A stretch of 64,000 nucleotides of DNA from NCBI RefSeq assembly GCF_001642475.1, contig NW_019173932.1, forward strand, positions 496,001 to 560,000. Direction: 5' to 3'. The stretch is from Fonsecaea monophora (lineage: Eukaryota; Ascomycota; Eurotiomycetes; Chaetothyriales; Herpotrichiellaceae). Both the position numbers and the translations under genes were made by a program. The notes under the pieces are model-generated. The model ran no database searches. It was not told the origin of the DNA and saw nothing but the letters and a program-made list of their open reading frames with translations. Below, one piece after another: positions 34,227 through 45,205 of the stretch. Position 1 is the first letter of the stretch; each line of letters opens with the position of its first letter.

Positions 34227-35267
34227 CTTACAGGTGATGTCGTTCCTGGAGATCATCTCCTCACAAAAATCGAGATGATTGCAAAACCTCTCGCTCATCT
34301 TGCTATGCCCGCAGCGTCTCTGCGAGATCTTACATTCCGGCAAATGTCGAGGTCACAACAGGTCTGTGGATCTCGGTCGCGAGATATTATCCTCCCTACT
34401 CTGCTGGTATCGCGTTGAACTGGAGAGTCCAGGGGAGACTGGGCGACCTACAAGGATACGTCCAGGTCCGCGCACCCCTAAGCAGAGCAGTTGCCAACCC
34501 TCAATTGCTCTGGCTCTGGCTCTGGCTCTGGTTTCCCAGCAAGTATACAATCCAGAAAGGCTCCCTGATTTTCTGACGGCAAGCGAGCTATGTACTGTAG
34601 CACAGTACATAGAATATCGCCTCTCCAACTTCAAGTTCGACGAGGACGAGGACAAGGACGAGGGATGAGGATACAAGACAGAGAGCATCAAGTGCAAAAA
34701 CCAGTGTGCATTGGTCTCTACACACTTCCAAATCCGCTCGATCTCGAAGGATCACGGCCCGATTGTTCGAGTCCACAGTCAGCCGTCTGTCTGCCCGCCA
34801 GCTTGTCTATCTGTCTTATCTGTTAGTACGACAAGCCATGTGTATGAACTTGGCCCTTCTTGGCCAGCCTCACGGAGACAGCCCCTAAAGAGTCTTCAAA
34901 GAGACTCCCAACGTGGATCTGTAAAATATCACGAAATTATTCCAATGTTATGACGAACATTCTATTTCATCCCACCATTATTCATTCCTATCGTTTACCC
35001 TGTTTTGCCGCTTTGCATGAAAGGGAGAGAGGGGTTCGACAAGAGGGTCGACCGTGCTATCCAACCATGATGCGTCCGCGCGTGACTGCCTCGCTGACCT
35101 GTAACCTGCCGTGCCCGCCGTGCCCCCTGAACCTCCATTAATCGTACCGAGATAGTTGGGTATATTAGTACATAGAGAGACCACCTCCAACTGACTGTGG
35201 TCCTGCCCTGACCTGTCCTGACATCCCCTATCAAGCCAAACTTTTCCAATAACCTGCCAAGTACACA
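34227..35267. other. Convergent intergenic region with simple repeats
   Basis: About 1 kb between the 3' ends of fta7 (plus) and the CorA-like gene (minus). It holds GGCTCT tandem repeats at 34507-34531 and a GAGGAC/GACAAG run near 34638-34670. Short frames here reflect the repeats. Confidence 0.55.
34507..34531 (+). repeat. (GCTCTG)4 simple repeat
   Basis: Four tandem copies of a 6-bp unit (GCTCTG) in noncoding DNA. Confidence 0.85.
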
Positions 35268-38006
35268 CTACAGCGTGCGCACGCCCAGACCCGCCCCCAG
35301 GACCGCGGCGTCGATGAGTCCAGACCTGTGTCGACCGGGCGCGAACCGGCGCATGACAAACCAGAAAAAGAAGACGGCCACCATCTATCAAGGACGTTGC
35401 CCCTAGTAGTCAGTAAGAGGACATCAACGGAGCTAAGGAGGGATTGGCGCCTCCGGGCGGGCCATATACGGGATGTTTGGTATATGTTAGGGGGTTGGTA
35501 GGGGAGATTGACGAGTGTGGAGGCTTGTGGGCCGAATGGGCGTGAGGATCGCGAAGGGAAGGAATTGAGGGAAACGACAAGAAGAAAACCTCACTCGGTA
35601 TATATAACATGATCTGGGTTGGTTTGCCAATTGAGGGAGGAAAGGAAGAGAGAGGGACAATTCACATACCAAAGGGACCGCAGCGATGAAATACCACTTC
35701 AAACTCGGGTACTCGCTCAGAGCATCGACATTCATACCGAACGCGCCGACCAAGAACGTCAATGGCAGGAAGATGAAGGTAATCCAACTCAGCCGCCACA
35801 GACTGGCATTGAGCTCGAGCGACTGTTTCGAGTCTCGGATTGTGACAGACTTGTACATCTGTTAACAAGCAAGGCACACACCCCATTCCCGGCGAGAGCC
35901 GAGAGTAGAGCAGTGCAAAAGAATTAGTCAATATGTCTTTTTCCTCTTTCACATCCGCCATCCTAGCGCAAAGCCAGGCAGTGTATTGCAATTCATGGCA
36001 ACGATGAAAAGAAACAGGAGAAGTGGATGCAAGAGTGATGAATGAGAACGAGGGTCCATACCAGGTCAATCATATGCTCCAGCGGCTCAAGGTAATCCGT
36101 TCCAATGTTGTCAGCCAGAACCTCAAAGTCGTCCAGCAGTGGCGTCAACCAGGTAGTACTGCTGCCGCCACCGCTGCTGCGATCACGCCCGCTGGACCTG
36201 TCTCGCCCCTCGTTTCCACCTCCGTCTTGATACCTCTCCAACTCGGCGAAAACGGCAAAGTCGTCCTGCACAGCCTCGACGACCTTGGAGTGCCGATTTA
36301 CCAGCTTCAGCATGTTATGCAGCCTCTGCGACATGCCCCAGACGTCGCGGGCGCGGGTCGAATCGGATGGGTGGGCGTAGACATGGTCCTCTAGCAAGGC
36401 GTGGGGTTCGTGAATCAGCGCAATCTGGTCGCGCCAGAGCTGGTACAGGCCGTCGAAGATGTGTGAGAGCACCGCTTGAAGGGTCGGCGTCGAGGCACAC
36501 TTTCTTTCATCCGAAGCTGTGCTCTCTTTTTGGTCGCTAGAGGCAGAGGGTGGGAAAGCGCCCGGGTTCAGGCCTAGCAGCACATTGGCACTGACAATCT
36601 CGCCGGCCTCGCCGGACGAGTATTCACAAATAACAATGGTATCGCGCTTTGCCATGTCGTGCAGGTGACGTGAGCCGGAATTGAATCGCGTGACTCGTGG
36701 TCCAGGTAAGGCTTGCGAGGAGGCTCGCTGCATGTAGACTGAAATGCGCTGACGGTAGATAGAGGGTTTGGTGGGTTGCAACAGTTGATCATGCTGCGAC
36801 GGATGATCATGTTCATCATGATGGTGATGGAGGTGATGTAGATGATGATGATGATGATGGTAGGATGGAGTCTCCTGACGAGGCACCACCAACGACCCAA
36901 AATCCAGCCCGAACGCCATGCAGATGACGCCTCTAGCGATATCGAATGCCGGCCGCCATCGAATAGCCTTATGTGACGCCCGCCGCGTATCGCGGTCATC
37001 CTGCATCCAGTCACGAAAGCTGCGCTCGCCTGTCTCGGCGCTGGAGCCGCTGATGCCGAACGCATTGCTCAGATAGTTGACTGCTTCTTCGTTGTTGCAG
37101 ACATAGACCAGACGGAGCAGGGAATCGGGTTGCTCGTCCTCTTCCAGGTACTTTCGAAGACGGGACACACTTTCGAACAGTTTTGGAGGTGCGCAGAGCA
37201 AGACACCCTGATCATCTTTGACACTAGTGTTAGACCATGGGAAGCGCAAACGGAACAAAGCGAATGGTGTGGAAGAGAGGTCCGCGGTAGGCCATGCCAT
37301 TCCATGGCCCATCTCGAGCAACAATACTTTACTTACCAATGTCATATTCCAACACATAGAGAGCCCGTCGCTTGAACAGCGGAGCCGGCTTCTGGGACAG
37401 GATCGCCGTCGCATGAGTCGTCGCTAGACCAGCAGCATGCTTGAGGCCGGTATGCGCCCCAGGCTTGATTGCAGGCTTGATCCCGAACCACCGTCTGACG
37501 CGGTCGATTGAGCGATTGGCGCCGCTGCGGGCGACGAGGTCAGATGCTGAGCGCGTGATGTGGAGCTGTGCCTCTTCCGCATCGATGTCGGTGTTGACGC
37601 GTCTGAAAACGGCAGCGCGCTGCTCGATCTCGAGTTGCTGTTGCGGATCCGGCTCAGGGAAAGGGTTTTTGAATTCTACCGACTCCTGAACGAGGTCGTG
37701 TTCCTGCTCGCCAAAGTTGTCGTCCGAGTAACCCCTGACGCGCTGACCCGGGTGGACGTCGAGAGGACATGGGCAGGCGTCGGCCTGAGTTAACGAGGCG
37801 GCGACATTCTTGCACTGAGGCGGTTTGGAAAAGAAATCTTGCACGAACGACGTCGAGATGTCTTCCTCCCTGACCAGTGGTGGCCGCAAGGGTCGTCCTT
37901 CTTCAATGCGGATCGAAAGCTCGGCTCCCCTTTGGTGTCGATCTGTTGAGAACTTCCTCTGTTTCGCAGACCGTGTCGAGAGAATTGAGGACCTTCTTGA
38001 AGCCAT
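35268..38006 (-). CDS. CorA-like metal ion transporter with His-rich insert
   Basis: Four exons, 38006-37337, 37215-36062, 35858-35670 and 35384-35268; 709 aa. The CorA hallmark is the C-terminal pair of membrane helices with the GMN pore motif: WRLSWITFIFLPLTFLVGAF then GMNV (about 649-652), followed by a second helix MVAVFFFWFVMRR. Before it lies the long helical cytosolic domain: LQAVLSHIFDGLYQLWRDQI, DVWGMSQRLHNMLKLVNRHS and LTPLLDDFEVLADNIGTDYL. CorA/Alr channels carry Mg2+, and some relatives Zn2+ or Co2+. The odd feature is a run of His at about 340-367 (YHHHHHHLHHLHHHHDEHDH) in the cytosolic domain, suggesting metal sensing or buffering. The third intron (285 nt) is longer than the others. 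Only 24 residues follow the last helix. Site of action is probably the plasma or vacuolar membrane. Confidence 0.87.
36806..36860 (-). repeat. CAT/CAC codon-repeat tract encoding poly-His
   Basis: Within the CorA-like coding region; a GATGAT run on the plus strand gives tandem His codons on the minus strand. It may vary in length between strains. Confidence 0.85.
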
Positions 38007-38610
38007 TGCTGAGGGAATTTGAGCTGCACTTTTCCATACTCTTTCATCTCAGGAACAGTCAGGACACATGTTGCAGTACATCACTGAATCCTCCTCTTTT
38101 GTGGCGCCAACAAGGCTGGCTCGGAGGTGACGATCTTGACCCGAAGCTTGATTGTGCGCAGGTGATGTGCATGAAGCCCCTGACAATAGGGGCTGCTGAT
38201 CGGACCATCAAAACAGCCATTTTCGTCAGTGGCTAATGCCAGCCAACATACAATTAAGTTGGTCCGGTGGCATGGCAAGATTAGTCTGGGTGTAAAAAAA
38301 AATGGTGAAAACAGATGGAAAAGGATGGATGTGAGGCTTTGTGGGAATTGGGGGATCAGCCTGTAAAGGCAATGACCACCACGACTAATTATTGACTATT
38401 GCGCATGACGAAACGACCGCCCGACGCTACCAAACAATGTCCTTGTCCTAAGATGTGGTCCTTGTCTTCAGTTACCGTTCCAGACAGCAAGCAAAACTCC
38501 AACTTGATGATTTACATAGTTACACGCCTCAGGCTAGATCAATTTTTCAGCCTCCTTCACCAATAACTCCCAGACCACAAAGCCAACTGATTGATCATGG
38601 CCAAACGACT
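38007..38610. other. Intergenic region upstream of the CorA-like gene
   Basis: 604 bp between two minus-strand genes; likely CorA promoter plus the 3' UTR of the next gene. No gene seen. Confidence 0.5.
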
Positions 38611-39876
38611 TCAAGGTCTGCCATATGCCTTTCGTGGAAACTCATCCCAGATACCCTTCATTTCCGTGACATCCAGGCCGTCTTCTTCTATCAAATGTCC
38701 TTGAAAGTCTACGTCTTGTCCATCCATCAGGCCCCGGAAGCTCCCCTTCATCCACTCGTCTCCGTCGAATTCCAGGTATCCATCGCAACCTCGTCCAAAC
38801 TTCATGTCGCCGTCATCATCATCCTCCGACCTCCACCCGAACGAGACAGCGTTGTGAGGAGTGACGTGGGAGATATCGCTGGCGTGGAGAACCCCGGATT
38901 TAGAACCGATATTAAAGCGCCCCCAGAGTTTTTGTTGTCTGTGGTCGACTTGGAGCGTGATATCAAAGGGATAAAATGGTTTTTTGTGGATTAGGTAGGT
39001 GCCTGATATTTGGATGCCGGCAGAGCTGTTTGGAGAGTCGTCGGGCTCGTCATACCCCAGGGACTCGTACGCCGGTGGGGCGTCATCCATTTCGACGTCA
39101 TGGTGGAAGGAGACGGGGGTGTGGTCATAGATGTGTTGTGGAGGGTTTGAGATGGGTCGGGCGCTGGTATTACGAGGGAAAGGCTGGCTTCGTCTCGCAG
39201 TCTGTCGACTTCGTGGAGCTGAGGCTGAGGCTGTAGCCTTGGGTTTGGCAGGAGATTTTGGCGCAGATGCAGGCTTGGGAGTGGAAGAGGATGTTTTGGC
39301 ACCTTTGGGCTTTTTGGCAGAAGATGCATCAGAGGCAGCGGAGGCGCTGGATGTCTTCTTGGATTTGGTCGACTTCTTTGCCGCCTCGAGCGTGTCGCGG
39401 TCAATCTTGAGCTTCACGTCATCGATTTCCAGCTCGATGGTGGTTTTTGAGCTGGCGGCGCCTTTCTTTCCTTTCGCAGTTGTGGGGACTTTCTCAGAGA
39501 CCTTGGCCTGCGGTGGCTTTGCTGATGCTGCTGCTGCTGCACTCTTCGCTTTCCTCAGCGAACTGGCAAACTCCTTCTTCAACTCCGCCTCCATCTGTAC
39601 AATCTCCTTGGGCACCGACAGAGTCTTGGCCGAGAGCGCATTGGTCAGTCGCACTTTGGCCGTGTTCTTGTCTCGAGACCGTGGGAGTCCATAGTGCAGC
39701 AGCTGCGCCTCGTACCAGTGCGCGACCTGGTCCTTGGGCGTAGAGCCGCGTTTGGGTAAAAGCAGGTCCTTGAGGTCTGTTGTCGAGGCGCGAGGATGTC
39801 GTTTATTGGGCCCCAAGTCTACAAAGAGAGTGTCCCTGTAGACGAAATCGCCTCTTCTGACCTCTGTATTTTCCAT
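38611..39876 (-). CDS. Conserved fungal protein with N-terminal SAP-like block
   Basis: Single exon, 421 aa, ATG at 39876. The N-terminal 115 residues are well ordered: TDLKDLLLPKRGSTPKDQVA, HWYEAQLLHYGLPRSRDKNT, AKVRLTNALSAKTLSVPKEI. The pattern resembles a SAP-type helical DNA-binding element, but this is weak. The middle is Lys/Ala/Ser/Pro-rich and disordered, with many KKTSS- and PKSPAKPKA-like stretches. The C-terminal 130 residues form a second, beta-rich block (GTYLIHKKPFYPFDITLQVD, LWGRFNIGSKSGVLHASDIS, FRGLMDGQDVDFQGHL). Both blocks recall a conserved filamentous-fungal family of unknown role. The basic linker suggests a nuclear, chromatin-associated protein; that is inference. Confidence 0.75.
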   Translation of the reverse strand: MENTEVRRGDFVYRDTLFVDLGPNKRHPRASTTDLKDLLLPKRGSTPKDQVAHWYEAQLLHYGLPRSRDKNTAKVRLTNALSAKTLSVPKEIVQMEAELKKEFASSLRKAKSAAAAASAKPPQAKVSEKVPTTAKGKKGAASSKTTIELEIDDVKLKIDRDTLEAAKKSTKSKKTSSASAASDASSAKKPKGAKTSSSTPKPASAPKSPAKPKATASASAPRSRQTARRSQPFPRNTSARPISNPPQHIYDHTPVSFHHDVEMDDAPPAYESLGYDEPDDSPNSSAGIQISGTYLIHKKPFYPFDITLQVDHRQQKLWGRFNIGSKSGVLHASDISHVTPHNAVSFGWRSEDDDDGDMKFGRGCDGYLEFDGDEWMKGSFRGLMDGQDVDFQGHLIEEDGLDVTEMKGIWDEFPRKAYGRP

Positions 39877-40292
39877 CGTGGTCAGACTTTATGGCAAGGT
39901 GATGTAGAAGGAGGAGGAAGAGGAAGTGGTGATGTTTGCGCTGACTTTGGTGAGGTATCGGGTACGGCCAGCCAAGCGGCGGATTGCCAGGCTGAAAGTC
40001 AAGGTGCGCTAACTCGGTCAGGCTGCACACATATTTTGGATGCAGTCAGCAGTGCAACCACACGAGGAACATAATGCCCTCTACCTCGTACATATTACCA
40101 CGACCATACAAGCCCGGCCTATCCAAGACACAGGGAGAGCTGCGTTCTTGATATCCTCTCATTCGACATATTTACTCCGCCGACCAACCAAACATTTCTA
40201 ATTGCTGACCCATCCATCATTCCTCCATCATCTTCCAGCCTCACGGAACCTCTTCTCTCCTCCCCCCTCTCCCCAGCTAGTCTCGACGACAT
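39877..40292. other. Intergenic region
   Basis: 416 bp between two minus-strand genes. It is C/T-rich toward 40292. No gene is supported. Confidence 0.5.
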
Positions 40293-41252
40293 CTACACTT
40301 TCACTCCTGCTTGTCGGCGACTCACTCCCTCGGCAGCTGCACATTCCTGTGCAAACCCCAAGCACCTCGTCATCCAGCCGCGGCCCCAGTAGCTCAGCTC
40401 GATACAATGCGGCGCACCCAGCACGATTCCGCTCTCGACCCTCGGACTTCCTGTAAAGTGCCGTGCAAAGTCCTGCACCGTCACCCTCGAGGCCTTCCAT
40501 AAGGCATCGTGCTCGCCCATCCCATACATAATCGGCACCTTCACCTCCTTTGCATAATCCGCCCAGTAGTCCGCCCAATGGAACGTGCCGTCCTCAAACT
40601 CTCCGAGGGACATGGAAGTGTTCAAATCGGACCCCATCTCTAGGATCTCGGGAGGCGCCCTTCCCAGCTTGGGGTCGCCAAACATGGGGCCATCTTTCAC
40701 CTCCAAGGGCCAAAAAATCCGTCCGTCGACGACTCCGTTCTCAATAATGTGCCTGGCACTTTCACGAGGACGACCATGTTCCGTGCCCCAGCCGGACATG
40801 ATCAGCCCACCGAGTGGGTATTGAGATTGAGGGTCATTTGCGTGGAGGGCAGAGGCCACGATAGAGCCTGGGGATCCCAAAGAGTGCGCCAGGATGACAA
40901 CGGCGGTTGCTCCAGAGCTAAGCCCGAATTCTTGCCATACCTTGGGAAGGACATGATGGTGAAGGTATTTGCCTTCTTCCTGGAGGAATGTTGATCCATC
41001 AGGCACTGGGGGAAGTCCTGTGCTCTCTTTGTACCCTGGACGGTCAATGGCTACGAAAGGCACCCCGAGTGATTCTGCCAGCCTTGTGGCGGACGTGGCT
41101 GTACCAGCGTCAAAGTACTTTGAAAAATACGTCCCGCCGTGTATCGCGACTACCAAGGGTTGATAGTCGGCAGTTTTTGACGCACGCGTCGGCACCGCGA
41201 GTATACCTGAAAGCTGAGCGCCATTTGTCAACGACAGAGTGAAGGGCTTCAT
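40293..41252 (-). CDS. Alpha/beta hydrolase
   Basis: Single exon, 319 aa, ATG at 41252. Alpha/beta hydrolase fold with oxyanion-side HGG (residues 38-40, PLVVAIHGGTYFSKYF), the nucleophile elbow VILAHSLGSPGS (Ser124; AHSLG in place of GxSxG) and a candidate acid Asp249 (YGMGEHDALW). The catalytic His is probably His282 (LGAPHCIELSYWGRGW). The strand AIDRPGYKES before the elbow is typical of the fold. No signal peptide is visible, so it is probably intracellular. Length fits small-molecule or lactone/ester hydrolases of moulds; the substrate is unknown. The last residues (AAAEGVSRRQAGVKV) look like a loose tail. Confidence 0.88.
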   Translation of the reverse strand: MKPFTLSLTNGAQLSGILAVPTRASKTADYQPLVVAIHGGTYFSKYFDAGTATSATRLAESLGVPFVAIDRPGYKESTGLPPVPDGSTFLQEEGKYLHHHVLPKVWQEFGLSSGATAVVILAHSLGSPGSIVASALHANDPQSQYPLGGLIMSGWGTEHGRPRESARHIIENGVVDGRIFWPLEVKDGPMFGDPKLGRAPPEILEMGSDLNTSMSLGEFEDGTFHWADYWADYAKEVKVPIMYGMGEHDALWKASRVTVQDFARHFTGSPRVESGIVLGAPHCIELSYWGRGWMTRCLGFAQECAAAEGVSRRQAGVKV

Positions 41253-42343
41253 ATCGACCTTGGAAGCCAGTATTGGGTGAAGTTACCAAGACCAAGTGAC
41301 CAATCGGCGGTCGGCAAGGCAGTGAGGAAGAGAGCTCGCGAAGCCGCTGCTGTTGTTGTAGAGAAGCCGGCGAATGGGATTCTTTGTCTGTCCCCCGTCC
41401 TTATCGATGCTGACAATCCGTGATGATCAAAATACAACTACTGTAGTGGCAAAGCCACCGCATGGAAAACCTCGAGGCGTCCCGCAGGCTCACGTACCGA
41501 GTACGGACCCGTCCCTACCCCGATCCAGCGCGGAGCAATCGTGGAGAATTGTCGACGCTATTACTTCGTACTGCTCCACCAATCGGGGATTGGACTCGTA
41601 TCTGTACCTCACATGCGGGGATGGGCCCCTTTCGAGGCGACCCTCCAGGGCACTTCCTGCAGATGGATGGCCGTGCGAGTCCAAGTTATCCCTCGGTGTA
41701 TTCGAACATATCCGTCGGATCAAACGCATTCCCACGAAATAGTTAGTCGAATCATCCTCGGCGAATGCGCTGTTCTAGGTGCGCCTCGGTATTGACGACG
41801 TGCCTTGTTAAGGCACGGGTCGTAAAGGAGAATGTGGCACCAGCCCCCGGCGACCATGTTTAGCTCAGTTCCTTTAGAAAACGCGTCTGTGTACGTTCAA
41901 AATGTATCAGTCTAGGGGTCGCAATAGGAGATTGAGCTGGGCTTCAAGACTTTTTTTCATTGGTAGGTGCAGAGTAACCCGCTAACGCCCTGTAGAGAGG
42001 ATACTGCGTTGTAAATGCCTTTCCCAGACGACTGTTTTCCTCCTCGTGTCTTCAATGTTGCTAGCCACACGGAATGAAAACCAATATTGTGATGCTTCCT
42101 GGTTGCACTTCCTCCAATACCGTATAAACAGCAACAAACCAGATTGCCATAACGATTGTGGTATCTCAAAAAAACTGCAAACATGTAGGAACTTGCACAT
42201 CAAATCTCGCCTATTTACTGCGGAATATGTATGCGCAGATCGTGAGATGCAGTTGTCCTAATTACTGACATAAAGAGCCGTCCCTGAAATCATCTCGCGT
42301 CGACAAGTGGCCTTGTTCCACGTGCCACCTCCCGATATCAATG
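41253..42343. other. Intergenic region
   Basis: About 1.1 kb between two minus-strand genes: 3' flank of the SLM1-like gene and promoter of the hydrolase. Short frames only; nothing recognised. Confidence 0.5.
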
Positions 42344-45205
42344 CTAATGTTGGACCACGTCATGGTATATCTTGGAATCTTCGTTGAGTGCAGGCGTCGC
42401 TGGGAACTCTCCTGGAACGTGGAATTCTCGGGTACCATTGTAGGCCTGCGCCGGCTTGACGACGTAATCCGTTGGCGCAGTCTTGGAGGTTCTGGGGCCC
42501 GCGTAGATACCATTAGCGTCGAACATGGTGGGAGTCGCCACACCGTGACCCGTGCTTGTTGGCACCGTGGACAATGTGCCCGTCTCAGTTCCTGATGATA
42601 CGGTATTTGCGACAGCCGAGCTGGGCGCTGTGGTTGTTTCACTCATTGCCAGCGGTCCAGACGGTGCGTCGACTGGTGCCGCGGTTGCCACGGGTATGGG
42701 GGCTGAGGATTCTCCATATCGCGGGATCGCTGATTCACCATCCAGCCGTTGGGCATCCGTCTCAGCCTGTTTCTCGAGCTGATGCTCGTTGTGATGGTGC
42801 ATAGCCCCAGCAGCTAATGCCGCCCCTCCTGCGCCTGCAGCAATTGGCGCCATCCATTCACCATATTGACTCGCGCCATCATGGGAAGGGTGTGGTTGAC
42901 GATTGGGGAATATATTCGGATGGTGGCCCGGCGCATATTGGTTCGTTGTATTCATCTGCGAAGTCAGACCAGCAGGTGGATCAGCGTCTGGCTGGAGATC
43001 CGTATGCTTTTCCGTGGTATGGGCGAAAGGTACTCCGCTGCCTGGTAGAGCACCTGCTGCTGCTATGACATCACGGTCTGGGTCAGAACTCTCTCCACTA
43101 GAAGGGGACAGCGGAGCTTGCAAGCCGCGCTGTATGTTGAGATCAGATGGAAATCGCCCACCTGGTGCTGGTCGTTGTGGAGGACGCCATCCGGCTTCGG
43201 ATCTGTTGTCCTCGATGTCGTTCAACGCAGCCGCACCGAGACCGCCGGCGCCAGCGGCAGTGGCAGCGGCGATGGCAGCTCCATCGGCAGACGTTCCTCG
43301 CACGGACTGTTCACCGGAAAATGCAATTCGATCAGCCTCATCATCCTCCATCTCGCCCTCCGAGCTCATAATGCTGGCAGGTTTGACACTGTTTCCGGAA
43401 AGCGATCGAGCGTGCTGCCTGCGGACAAACTCGTTGCGTTCTTCACCTCGCTTTTCAGTAAGCTCCTTGATGTCATTGAACCACGCTAACATGGTCTCGT
43501 GTGACTCGGCTCGGAAGACCCAGGCGTGCCCGCGATGCATCGAGCCGGTCTGTCGACCCTTGAGCATGAATTTATGCGACGAAGAGCCAGGCTCAGAATG
43601 AGCGCCCAGTTTCTGTTCGGGCAGATATAATGACATGACAGGCGACTGGAATGCAATTCGGTCTGCCGATTTGAACTCGTGTAGATGTGTCGGAGACAGC
43701 ACGTACCTGATAGATGCAATCAGTATTTGGAGCCGCGAAATGGCTGCTAGATTTTACTCACCATCCAGGAGTGTAGTTCTTCAGGTATTTACTCTTCCGC
43801 TCAAGCATCCCGCTCCTTACTTCAATGGCGGCCGGATGATCTTTTCCGGGATAGATAATATGAGAGACTTGTCGAATGGGGATTCTCGGATCCACCATTT
43901 GATTGTTATTCCTGGTGAATTCGTCCCACTCATGGTCCTTGGTCATCGACAAAGGTCCATCCTTGAGCTTCTCAGCTGTGTCATAGGCGTCGTCGGCTTC
44001 GCGGCGCAGGATGCCGGCAAGCACATTATACGCTTTCTGGATTTCGCCAACCACGATGGACTCCAACTCTCGACCAGACGCTTCGAGGTTGAGATAGGCC
44101 TGTTCATGTCAGCTCAAGCACTGCGACGCGACTCGGCAGGACATCCTACCCGATGCAAATAGTTCTCTTCATCGATTTGTTTCTCAATCTGCTTGTCGAC
44201 GGCCATCTTGACCAAGAATGGATCGCCCTTGCCTCCAGACGATGCTACCTCATGATCAACCATACCAAGAGATTCTTGCAAAGATTGGATCGCCCTTTTG
44301 GTGGCCTCCTTTTCCTTGTCTACTGAATTCTTAAAATCACCAGACAAGCTTTTGATCTCTTTAATCTTCTGTTGGAGGTCACTGCGCAGACCCGTGAGTT
44401 GAATAATGACCTCATTCTCAAGGTCTCGAGCCTTGTTGGCTTCGTTAAGTCCTTGTTTGTGAAAGTCTCGAAGGATGTAGGCGGCGTCACCCAGACCACC
44501 AGATGTCAAGAAGTTGGAAGGGATTGTGGTGTTGTTGATAACGTTGGAGGTCGACATAAGGGCCTTTGCTCGAGTTTCATATGTCTTGTGCAGTTCCCGG
44601 AAGTAATTGATCAAATCCTTGAGTACTTTGCGCCATGCTGATCCAGATGTTAGCAGGGGACAATCTGTCTAGCCAAAAAGAGAAGACATACCTTGGAATC
44701 GCGCTGCGAGAAGCTCTGTGGGGTTTCCTGTGGTCGGAACTGGACAGTAGAAGACACTGTTGCTCTCTTCGGTTTCGCCATACTTCTCCTTTTCGGCCAG
44801 TGGCATGCTGCGCACTGAACCGGCGTAGCTGCTTCTCTTGCTAGCAGTCCTTTTCAGACTTGCGCTCTTGTGAAGAGAAGCCTTCTTCTTCAGTGTCCCA
44901 CCTCTCGATGGTAGTAGAGTCTGCGACCCTGACATATGCGAGTTGCTCCGAGGAAGGTCTGGAGACTCCTGGTTTTGGTGGACGACTTCATCATGTAGAT
45001 CGGCAGCTTGCGCTACGGAGGATGGATCCTGCAAAAGAGCAGCATGAGAGTGGTTTGGATGCGACAAGGTCTCTGTATGTTGGGTGCCGGCATAGGATAC
45101 AGGTCGAGAAGATAGCCTGGCGCTCGGAGCTCGCGCGGAATGTATTGAGGCATCGGGATGAGCGCTTTGGACGGGCGAAACAGGAGTGATAGGTCTCGAG
45201 GACAT
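42344..45205 (-). CDS. SLM1/SLM2-type PH domain protein
   Basis: Four exons, 45205-44692, 44637-44150, 44099-43762 and 43706-42344; 900 aa. The N-terminus is Ser/His-rich, with basic LKKKASLHKSASLKRTASKR. Residues about 165-400 are a long helical, F-BAR-like block: AWRKVLKDLINYFRELHKTY, SDLQQKIKEIKSLSGDFKNS, YLNLEASGRELESIVVGEIQ. A PH domain spans about 430-550: MLERKSKYLKNYTPGWYVLS, HRGHAWVFRAESHETMLAWF. Yeast Slm1/2 bind PI(4,5)P2, sit at eisosomes and pass membrane stress to TORC2; this is the filamentous orthologue type. The tail (about 350 residues) is Ala/Gly/Pro-rich and disordered. The start was chosen at MSSRPITPVS because the frame upstream lacks an ATG in context. Confidence 0.9.

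Noticed and set aside
42903..43601. 232-codon plus-strand frame
   Set aside because: Antisense shadow of the Ala/Pro-rich tail of the SLM1-like gene.
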